The translations under genes and the position numbers were made by a program. DNA of 64,000 nt, from contig JAHCKM010000004.1 of assembly GCA_026125795.1 (NCBI GenBank), positions 434,001 through 498,000 of the forward strand. The letters are read 5' to 3'. This stretch comes from Burkholderiaceae bacterium. GTDB lineage: Bacteria > Pseudomonadota > Gammaproteobacteria > Burkholderiales > Burkholderiaceae_C. The notes beneath the pieces are model-generated. The model was not told the origin of the DNA and did not search any database. It worked only from the letters and a program-made list of their open reading frames with translations. Positions 10,802 through 17,198 of this stretch are shown here, piece after piece (the first letter of the stretch is position 1; every line of letters starts with the position of its first letter).

Positions 10802-11965
10802 ATGAACGGCGCGTGGGTGGTCTTCGCCAAGGAGCTGCGCGACGCGCTGCGCGACCGTCGCACGTTGCTGGCCGTGGTGCTGTCGTCGGTGGTGATCGGG
10901 CCGGTGGTGCTGTTCGCGCTGTCGGCCCTGGTGGCCAGCAGCGAGCAGCGCGCCGAGTCGCGCGAGGTGCTGGTGGTCGGGCTCGAGCACGCGCCGAGCC
11001 TGCGCAACTTCTTGGCGCGGCAGACGCTGGTGGCGAAGCCCGCCCCCGCGGACTACGAGCAGCAGATGGTCAAGCGCCAGCTCGCGGAACCGGTGTTGGT
11101 GATCCCGCCCGACTTTGAGCGGGAGCTGGTGCGTGGCGAGCGGCCGGTGCTGGAGGTCGTGAGCTCGAGCGCCAACCCGCGCGCCGGCGTGGGCGTGCAG
11201 CGCGTGCGCCGCGCACTGCATGCTTTTGCGCAGGAACAGGCGCTGCTGCGGCTGACCCATCGCGGGGTCGCGCCTGCGCTGCTGGAGCCGGTGAAGATCG
11301 AGGACCGTGACCTCGCCGACCCGCGCGCGCGTGCGGCGCAGCTGACCGGCATGGTGCCGTTCTTCGTGTTGATGGCGGTGCTGTATGGCGCGCTCAACGC
11401 AGCACTCGATACGACGGCCGGCGAACGCGAGCGCGGCTCGCTCGAGCCGTTGCTGATGACGCCGGCGTCGCGTCTGTCGCTGGTGATGGGCAAGTGGGGC
11501 GCGGTGGCGGCGGTGGGGATGCTGATCGCGGTGCTCAGCTGCTTGAGCTTTCTGCCGGCGCAGAGCCTGCTGCGCAGCGAGACGCTGGCGGCGTTGTTTC
11601 GCTTCGGGCCGCGCGAGGCCGCACTGTTCCTGGCGCTGCTGCTGCCGTTGGCGGCCACGTTGTCGGCGTTGATGATGGCGATCGCCATCCGCTGCAGAAC
11701 CTTCAAGGAGGCGCAAGCCAGCAACACGGTGGTGATCCTCGGCGTGTCGCTGCTGCCGCTGCTGTCGCTGTTCAATGACAGCGGCGAGCAGCCGTGGCAC
11801 GTGTGGGTACCCGCGCTGGCGCAGATCACGCTGATGGGTCGCGTGCTGCGCGGCGAGGCGTTTGCTGCGCTGGATCTGCTGATTCCGCTGGCCGTCGCGG
11901 CACTGCTGGCGGCGGCATGCCTCGTCTACATTGCGCGACATCTGCGCGCTGCGGCGACACGTTGA
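10802..11965 (+). CDS. ABC-2 type transporter permease (NatB-like)
   Basis: 387 residues with the ABC-2 layout: one N-terminal membrane helix (about 22-43), a large extracytoplasmic domain (about 45-175), then five helices (about 180-385). The segment ERERGSLEPLLMTPASRLSLVMGKW is the cytoplasmic coupling region of NatB/CcmB-like permeases. It lies 37 bases after the ATPase gene and must pair with it. With the exported hydrolase upstream this makes a three-gene operon. Confidence 0.92.
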   Translation: MNGAWVVFAKELRDALRDRRTLLAVVLSSVVIGPVVLFALSALVASSEQRAESREVLVVGLEHAPSLRNFLARQTLVAKPAPADYEQQMVKRQLAEPVLVIPPDFERELVRGERPVLEVVSSSANPRAGVGVQRVRRALHAFAQEQALLRLTHRGVAPALLEPVKIEDRDLADPRARAAQLTGMVPFFVLMAVLYGALNAALDTTAGERERGSLEPLLMTPASRLSLVMGKWGAVAAVGMLIAVLSCLSFLPAQSLLRSETLAALFRFGPREAALFLALLLPLAATLSALMMAIAIRCRTFKEAQASNTVVILGVSLLPLLSLFNDSGEQPWHVWVPALAQITLMGRVLRGEAFAALDLLIPLAVAALLAAACLVYIARHLRAAATR

Positions 11966-11987
11966 GCGCCAGCGGCAGCGCGCGGGG

Positions 11988-12287
11988 TCAAGCCGCCTGT
12001 TCGTTGATCGTGAGCACGCGTTCCACCTCGTCCTGCCAGTCCAGCGTGTGGACCACCTCGTTGAGGTAACGCAAGGCTTCCAGCATCGAGAGCCCATCGC
12101 CGTCGGCGTGGACCAGGCGCAGGTTGGTCACCACCGACAGCGGATCGGCCATGGCCACGACGCCGCGCGACAAGTGGATCCAGTCCCATGCCATGCCGAC
12201 CTGTCCGCCGTTCAACGGCGCGGCCCAGATGGTCTGGCCCGCGGTGCGGCTGACCTGGTCGCCGGGGTTCGTGATGCGGGTACCCAA
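11988..12287 (-). CDS. Hypothetical protein (about 99 residues)
   Basis: A small cytoplasmic-looking protein that I do not recognise. The clearly protein-like part runs from RITNPGDQVSRTAGQTIWAAPLNGGQ to the C-terminus EVERVLTINEQAA, with a W-rich middle and no signal or membrane segment. No ATG gives a good start. I propose the TTG at 12287, which begins just before the conserved-looking GTRITNPGD. A methionine about 100 bases further upstream (near 12388) is the alternative. It is divergent from the LuxR-type gene and shares its 218-base upstream region. Confidence 0.5.
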   Translation of the reverse strand: MGTRITNPGDQVSRTAGQTIWAAPLNGGQVGMAWDWIHLSRGVVAMADPLSVVTNLRLVHADGDGLSMLEALRYLNEVVHTLDWQDEVERVLTINEQAA

Positions 12288-12448
12288 ATGCCGTAACGGC
12301 CATCGTGGCGGGGTTTCAACCTGCCACAATAGTGGCGGCCAAGCGCGAACGGTCCAGGGGGGACAAGCGTGTGAAGCGGCTTTCATCATGGCTCGCGACT
12401 CGTTGGTTTGAAGTGGCGCAAGTGTTCGGCAAGTCGCTACCGATGAGA

Positions 12449-12468
12449 ATCTGTAAGACCTTCCAGGT
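12449..12468 (+). promoter_or_regulatory. lux-box-like operator upstream of the LuxR-type gene
   Basis: The 20-mer ATCTGTAAGACCTTCCAGGT has the lux-box framework CTG-N10-CAG and matches the Vibrio fischeri lux box at 15 of 20 positions by eye. It ends 37 bases before the regulator's ATG, a fitting place for autoregulation. A second box with the same left half lies before the peptide gene. Confidence 0.65.
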
Positions 12469-12505
12469 CGGCGGACGGTGAGCACGCTGTTGTTGAATTA
12501 GGCAC

Positions 12506-13219
12506 ATGCTCCAGGGTGGTTATTTGTCGGTGCTCCAGGCCCGGGACCGTGATGAGTTCCGGGACGAAGTGGTGCGTTTTGGCCGCGCCTTGGGGTTCGA
12601 CACCGTCACCGCCGTGACGGTCATCGATCGCGGCATCGGACGTAGCGACTTCGTGGTGGTGGACAACGCGCCGCAGGCGTTTCTCGGCGTCTACAACAAC
12701 ACGATGTCGCATCGGCGCGATCCGGTGATGCAGCACTGCAAGCACCAGAGCCTGCCGATCATCTGGGACCAGAGCACCTACCTCACACAAGGCCAGGGCG
12801 ACCTGTGGGAGGAGCAGGCCAGGTTCGGCTACCAGACGGGCATCGCGATGGCGCTGCACTTGCCCGAGGGCAAGCACTTCATGCTCGGTGTGGACCGCGA
12901 CCGCCCGCTGCCGGCCGATCGGCACGAGCTGACCCGGCTGGTGGCCGACCTTCAGTTGTTCACGGTGCACGCGCTGGACGCTGCCATGCGTGTCCTGCTG
13001 CCGAATGACGCGCCGATCGATCTGCCTTCGTTGACGCCGCGCGAGCTGGAGGCTCTGCGCTGGACGATGGACGGCAAGACGGCGTGGGAAGTCGGCTCGA
13101 TTCTCGGCATCAGCGAACGCACCGCGGTGCTCCACCTGAACAATGCGATGCGCAAGCTGGGCTGCGTCAACAAGCACCAGGCGGTGCTGAAGGCACTGCG
13201 CCTGGGCTTGATACGCTGA
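12506..13219 (+). CDS. LuxR-family regulator with autoinducer-binding domain
   Basis: 237 residues. N-terminal autoinducer-binding domain (about 10-165) and C-terminal GerE helix-turn-helix (about 172-235, LTPRELEALRWTMDGKTAWEVG...). Numbered against TraR with an offset of two, it keeps Y63, D72, P73 and W87 in the pocket and E180, L184 and G190 in the HTH. The Trp that contacts the lactone (W57 in TraR) is F59. No luxI lies in the window, so it is a possible LuxR solo with an altered ligand. The gene reads towards the double-glycine peptide gene and its exporter, and lux-box-like sites precede both. Confidence 0.92.
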   Translation: MLQGGYLSVLQARDRDEFRDEVVRFGRALGFDTVTAVTVIDRGIGRSDFVVVDNAPQAFLGVYNNTMSHRRDPVMQHCKHQSLPIIWDQSTYLTQGQGDLWEEQARFGYQTGIAMALHLPEGKHFMLGVDRDRPLPADRHELTRLVADLQLFTVHALDAAMRVLLPNDAPIDLPSLTPRELEALRWTMDGKTAWEVGSILGISERTAVLHLNNAMRKLGCVNKHQAVLKALRLGLIR

Positions 13220-13261
13220 CGCAGTTACGCAATATTTGGCCCGCAAACGGCGCCCCTGTCA

Positions 13262-13281
13262 CCCTGTAAGAGTTGACAGTT
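13262..13281 (+). promoter_or_regulatory. lux-box-like operator upstream of the peptide gene
   Basis: The 20-mer CCCTGTAAGAGTTGACAGTT again has CTG-N10-CAG, and it shares the eight-base left half CTGTAAGA with the box before the regulator. It contains TTGACA (13273-13278), a consensus -35 hexamer, as expected where LuxR proteins activate from an overlapping site. It also lies within a larger inverted repeat, CTGTCA-N12-TGACAG (13256-13279). The peptide's ATG is 76 bases downstream; no strong -10 is visible. Confidence 0.65.
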
Positions 13282-13357
13282 CCATGGTCGACCGACGCCT
13301 GCTGAAATCTCCTTCATGCGCCAACAACAGAGCGCAGTGCCCGAGACGGAGATCCAC

Positions 13358-13519
13358 ATGCAGCAGACCCGCAAGACATCCTTCCTCAAGCTTCTTCTCG
13401 CCCCGAGAAAGGCGCAGACGATCGAGCCCAAGAAGCCGGTTCAGCCTCTGGACGAGCGGCAGCTCAGCCGTGTGGCTGGCGGCGTTGGCGAAACCAACCT
13501 ACCCAAGAGCGGCTGGTAG
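13358..13519 (+). CDS. Double-glycine leader peptide precursor (secreted 11-residue cargo)
   Basis: 53 residues, ATG with GGAG six bases upstream. Residues 1-42 form a leader ending LDERQLSRVAGG, with hydrophobic residues at -4 (V39), -7 (L36) and -12 (L31) before G41-G42. This is the pattern recognised by C39 peptidases. Cleavage would release VGETNLPKSGW, only 11 residues, with no Cys and therefore no disulfide or lanthionine. An HlyD protein and a C39 ABC exporter follow directly. The size favours a signalling peptide over a classical bacteriocin, but both remain open. I do not recognise a named family. Confidence 0.8.
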   Translation: MQQTRKTSFLKLLLAPRKAQTIEPKKPVQPLDERQLSRVAGGVGETNLPKSGW

Positions 13520-13540
13520 GAAGGGCGGCGCACCCTTTTC
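13520..13540 (+). terminator. Weak Rho-independent terminator after the peptide gene
   Basis: Immediately after the stop, AAGGG (13521-13525) and CCCTT (13533-13537) form a short stem with a seven-base loop, running into TTTTC. The stem is short, so termination would be partial. This could favour the peptide over the exporter in transcript amount. Confidence 0.4.
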
Positions 13541-13580
13541 TCGACGCACCGGCGCTTCCCCCCTCCGGCCGGTTAGTCGG

Positions 13581-13610
13581 CGGCCCGGCTTGTCCGGGCC
13601 GTTCTGCGTT
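13581..13610 (+). terminator. GC-rich hairpin between peptide and exporter genes
   Basis: CGGCCCGG (13581-13588) pairs with CCGGGCCG (13594-13601) around the loop CTTGT; a modest T-containing stretch (TTCTGCGTT) follows. An attenuating terminator or mRNA-stabilising hairpin is possible. Confidence 0.45.
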
Positions 13611-13635
13611 CTGGTTCCAGCCGGTGTATCGCGCC

Positions 13636-13688
13636 CCCGCGTCGCTGCGCGAAGTGGGCTTCTGCCGAAGCGGCCTGACGGCCGCTTG
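13636..13688 (+). repeat. Intergenic double-hairpin repeat, copy 1
   Basis: The element runs CGTCGCTGCGCGAAGTGG then GAAGCGGCC-TGAC-GGCCGCTT (perfect 8-bp stem at 13668-13687). It aligns over about 50 bases with copies at 43312-43362 and 60321-60364. The first hairpin is degenerate here. It lies just before the HlyD start codon at 13703, so it forms part of that gene's leader. Confidence 0.55.
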
Positions 13689-13702
13689 GTGGCCGCGATT
13701 TC

Positions 13703-14956
13703 ATGAGCACGCCGCTGTTTCGTCCTGAAGCGATCGAGGCGAGTCGCCAGCAATGGCTGGGCGAGGTGCGGCTCGTGCGGCCGGTGTCGTTGTCGGTGCT
13801 GGTGGTGCTGCTGCTGCTGTGCGCGATGGCGATCGGCACGTGGTTGGTGCTGGGCGAGTACACGCGCAAGGCACACGTGCGTGGTGTGCTGGTGCCCGAC
13901 CGAGGCTGGATACGGCTGGTGTCGCCGCAGGTGGCCACTGTGGCGGAGCGGCGGGTGTCCCAGGGGCAGGCCGTGCGCGCCGGCGATGTGTTGTTCGTGT
14001 TGTCGCTGGAGCACCAGACGCGCGACGGCGGTGCGCAACAACGGGTGCATCGCAGCCTGCTCGCGCGGCAAGACAGCCTGCTCGAGAGTCTCGACGCACA
14101 GCAGCGCTTGAGCCGCGAGCAGGATGCCGCGCTTTCGTTGCGCTTGAGCACGCTGCAGCGCGAGACCGGCCAGCTCGACAGCGAGATGGAGTTGCAGCGC
14201 CAGCGACTGCTGCTGTCTCAGCAGTCCCTTGCGCGGTTGGAGTCCCTGCGTGCTGAAGGCTTTGCGACCACGGCACAGATCCAAGCCAAGAGCGAAGAGG
14301 TGCTCGGCTTGCGTGCGCAAGTGGCGTCGTTGGAGCGACAGCGCAGCACGCTCGCGCGCGACATCGTGGCCCTTGAAGGGCAGCGCCGCGAGTTGCCGCT
14401 GCAGGTGCGTGCGCGCGCTGGCGAGCTGCAGCGCGAGGCCCAGGCGCTCGCCAAGGAGGCTGCCGAAAGCGATGCCAAGCATGAGCTGCTGATTCGCGCG
14501 CCGCAAGACGGTACGGTTGCGGCGGTGTTGGCCGAGCCCGGCCAAAGCGTTGCGCCCGACGCGGCGCTGGCGAGCCTCGTGCCGGCCGACGCGCGGTTGC
14601 AGGCGCACCTGTATGCGCCGTCGAGCGCGCTGGGGTTCATCCGTCCCGAGCAGCCGGTGCATCTGCGTGTGGCCGCGTTTCCGCACCAGAAGTTCGGCCA
14701 CCAGCCCGGGCAGGTGCTGCAGGTATCGAGCACGCCGCTGCAGGCCGGTGAGCTGGCCGCGTTGCCGCTGGCCTCCAAGCCCAACGAGCCGTTGTATCGC
14801 GTGACGGTGTCGCTGCAGCAGCAGCATGTGATTGCCTATGGACGCGAGCAACCCTTGGCGGCCGGCATGCAACTGGAGGCCGATGTGTTGCTGGAGCGGC
14901 GCCGGCTGGTCGAGTGGTTGTTCGCGCCGGTGCTGGGCATCGCCGGCCGCGTGTGA
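13703..14956 (+). CDS. HlyD-family periplasmic adaptor (membrane fusion protein)
   Basis: 417 residues. Short cytoplasmic N-terminus, one membrane helix (about 30-50, LSVLVVLLLLCAMAIGTWLVL), then a barrel/lipoyl half-motif (GVLVPDRGWIRLVSP...GQAVRAGDVLFVL), a long coiled coil (about 110-265), and a second lipoyl half (LIRAPQDGTVAAVLAEPGQSVAPDAALASLVP). This is the adaptor layout of type I peptide exporters such as CvaA. It sits between the peptide gene and the C39 ABC gene and should link the inner-membrane exporter to an outer-membrane channel. No TolC-like gene is in the window, so a housekeeping TolC would be used. Confidence 0.93.
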   Translation: MSTPLFRPEAIEASRQQWLGEVRLVRPVSLSVLVVLLLLCAMAIGTWLVLGEYTRKAHVRGVLVPDRGWIRLVSPQVATVAERRVSQGQAVRAGDVLFVLSLEHQTRDGGAQQRVHRSLLARQDSLLESLDAQQRLSREQDAALSLRLSTLQRETGQLDSEMELQRQRLLLSQQSLARLESLRAEGFATTAQIQAKSEEVLGLRAQVASLERQRSTLARDIVALEGQRRELPLQVRARAGELQREAQALAKEAAESDAKHELLIRAPQDGTVAAVLAEPGQSVAPDAALASLVPADARLQAHLYAPSSALGFIRPEQPVHLRVAAFPHQKFGHQPGQVLQVSSTPLQAGELAALPLASKPNEPLYRVTVSLQQQHVIAYGREQPLAAGMQLEADVLLERRRLVEWLFAPVLGIAGRV

Positions 14957-14969
14957 GTCGGCGCAGTCG

Positions 14970-17123
14970 ATGACGGCTCGAGAACTGCGCATCGGTTTCG
15001 GGGCGGCCGCCGTGCCGGTGATCCTGCAGAACGAGGCCGCCGAATGCGGGTTGGCGTGCCTGGCCATGGTCGCGGCCTCGCATGGGTTGCACACCGATCT
15101 GGCGACCTTGCGCCAACGGTTCAGCCTTTCGCTGAAGGGCGCGACGATGGCCGATCTGGCTGCGATGGCGCGCGCGCTCAAGCTGCAGGCGCGCGCGGTT
15201 CGTGCCGAACCGGAGCAGCTCGACCAGCTGCCGTTGCCGGCGATCCTGCACTGGGACTTCAATCACTTCGTGGTGCTGGTCAAGCTCAGGCGCGACGCTG
15301 TGCTGATCCACGACCCGGCGCGCGGCGCGCGTTGGGTCAAGTGGGCCGTGCTGTCGAAGCACTTCACCGGCGCGGCGATGGAACTGACGCCCGAGCCCGG
15401 CTTCACGGCGCGCGAGGATCACCAGCGCATCAGCGTGCGACAGTTGCTGGGCCGCGTGAGCGGCCTGAAGCGTTCGCTGGCGCAGATCGTCGTGCTGGCG
15501 CTGGTGCTCGAGTTCTTCGTGCTGCTGAGCCCGTTCCTCATGCAGTGGGTGGTCGACGACGTGCTCGTCAGCGCCGATCGAGATCTGCTGGTGACGCTGG
15601 GCGTGGGCTTCGCGATGCTGGTGGGCATCCAGGCGGCGACCGCGGCGATCCGCTCGTGGGGCGTGCTGCATCTGTCCGCCACGCTGAACCTGCAGTGGCT
15701 CGGCAATGTGTTTGCGCACTTGCTGCGACTGCCGCTGGCATGGTTCGAGCGCCGGCACATGGGCGACATCTGGTCACGCTTCTTCGCCGTGCAGCAGATC
15801 CAGAAGACGCTGACCACGAGTTTCCTCGAGGTTCTGCTCGACGGTGCCTTGGTCGTGGCCACGTTGGCGATGATGGCGCTGTACAGCCCGGGGTTGAGCG
15901 CGATCGTGCTCGGATTCGTGGCGGCCTACGCATTGCTGCGCTGGGCCTTGTTCGCGCCCATGCGACGCGCCACCGAAGAAGCGCTGGTGCACGATGCCAA
16001 GAAGACCAGCCACTTCCTCGAGTCGCTGCGTGGCGTGATGGCGATCAAGCTGTTCGGTGCCGAGGCCGATCGGCACTCTCGGTTCATGAACTTGGTGGTC
16101 GACGCGATGAACGCCGACATCGTCGTGCGCCGTCTCGAGGTGACGCTTTCCGTGGCGCACCGCGCACTCTTCGGTCTCGAGCGCGTGCTGGTGATCTGGG
16201 TCGGTGCGCTGCTGGTGCTGGACCACGCACTGACGGTCGGCATGCTGTTGGCCTTCGTGGCCTACAAGGAGCAGTTCTCGCAGCGTGTGGCGGCGCTGAT
16301 CGACAAGTGGGCCGAGTTGAAGATGCTCAAGGTCCAGGGCGAGCGGCTGGCCGACATCGTGCTGGCCGCGCCGGAGGACGCGCGTGCTGACGGGCCGCTG
16401 CTGCGGACACCGGGCGACGCAAGCCCGCCCCCGCGCATCGAACTGCGTGACGTGCGCTTTCGTTATTCGGACAGCGAGCCCGAGGTGCTGCGTCAGATCA
16501 ACCTGAGCATCGAGCCGGGCGAGTCGGTGGCCATCGTCGGCCCGTCCGGTTGCGGCAAGACGACGCTGATCAAGCTGATGCTCGGCATCCTGAGGCCGGT
16601 GCAAGGCGAGGTCCTCGTGGGGGGTCGGGCGCTGGAGTCGTTCGGGGCCGCATCGTGGCGCGCGATGGTGGGCACGGTGATGCAGGACGAACCACTCTTT
16701 GCCGGGTCGATCGCCGACAACATCAGCTTCTTCGATTCACGACCCGACATGGCCCACGTCATCGAGTGCGCGCGCCTGGCTGCCGTGCACGACGAGATCG
16801 ATGCACTGCCGATGGGTTACCACACGCTGATCGGCGACATGGGCGCCACGTTGTCGGGGGGACAGAAGCAGCGTGTGCTGCTGGCGCGTGCGTTGTACAA
16901 GCGGCCACGCGTGCTGTTCCTCGACGAAGCCACGAGCGCGCTGGACATTGACCGGGAGCGCCTCGTCAACCAGTCGGTGCGACAGCTGCGGCTCACGCGC
17001 GTGATCGTGGCTCATCGGCCCGAGACAATAGCCACGGCCGACCGGGTCGTGGTGCTCGACGCCGGTGCCGTGTCGCACGATTTGCGCGCCGTGGTGGGGA
17101 GCGCCGTGGGGGTTCGCCCGTAG
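14970..17123 (+). CDS. C39-peptidase ABC exporter (bacteriocin/peptide processing transporter)
   Basis: 717 residues. The N-terminal C39 peptidase has its full triad: C26 in AAECGLACLAM, H99 in DFNHFVVLV and D115 in LIHDPARG. A six-helix membrane domain follows (about 160-440). The nucleotide-binding domain has Walker A GPSGCGKTT (near 525), LSGGQKQR, Walker B VLFLDEATSALD and the His switch IVAHRPET. Such proteins cut double-glycine leaders during export, so its obvious substrate is the 53-residue precursor upstream. The ATG at 14970, 13 bases after the HlyD stop, gives the usual N-terminal length. Confidence 0.95.
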   Translation: MTARELRIGFGAAAVPVILQNEAAECGLACLAMVAASHGLHTDLATLRQRFSLSLKGATMADLAAMARALKLQARAVRAEPEQLDQLPLPAILHWDFNHFVVLVKLRRDAVLIHDPARGARWVKWAVLSKHFTGAAMELTPEPGFTAREDHQRISVRQLLGRVSGLKRSLAQIVVLALVLEFFVLLSPFLMQWVVDDVLVSADRDLLVTLGVGFAMLVGIQAATAAIRSWGVLHLSATLNLQWLGNVFAHLLRLPLAWFERRHMGDIWSRFFAVQQIQKTLTTSFLEVLLDGALVVATLAMMALYSPGLSAIVLGFVAAYALLRWALFAPMRRATEEALVHDAKKTSHFLESLRGVMAIKLFGAEADRHSRFMNLVVDAMNADIVVRRLEVTLSVAHRALFGLERVLVIWVGALLVLDHALTVGMLLAFVAYKEQFSQRVAALIDKWAELKMLKVQGERLADIVLAAPEDARADGPLLRTPGDASPPPRIELRDVRFRYSDSEPEVLRQINLSIEPGESVAIVGPSGCGKTTLIKLMLGILRPVQGEVLVGGRALESFGAASWRAMVGTVMQDEPLFAGSIADNISFFDSRPDMAHVIECARLAAVHDEIDALPMGYHTLIGDMGATLSGGQKQRVLLARALYKRPRVLFLDEATSALDIDRERLVNQSVRQLRLTRVIVAHRPETIATADRVVVLDAGAVSHDLRAVVGSAVGVRP

Positions 17124-17198
17124 CGGTGCGGTCGCCGTTCGTGTGCGGCCTCAACCGGCCGTTCCTACAATGTGCGGCTGGATGTGAGCGGGGCTTCG

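Noticed and set aside
13256-13279. Inverted repeat CTGTCA-N12-TGACAG as the main operator
   Set aside because: It overlaps the CTG-N10-CAG element, which has the correct lux-box spacing and a twin before the regulator gene; the longer repeat has none.
13505-13516. LPKSG in the peptide cargo as a sortase (LPxTG-like) signal
   Set aside because: No hydrophobic segment or basic tail follows, the protein ends at SGW, and the genome is of Gram-negative type.
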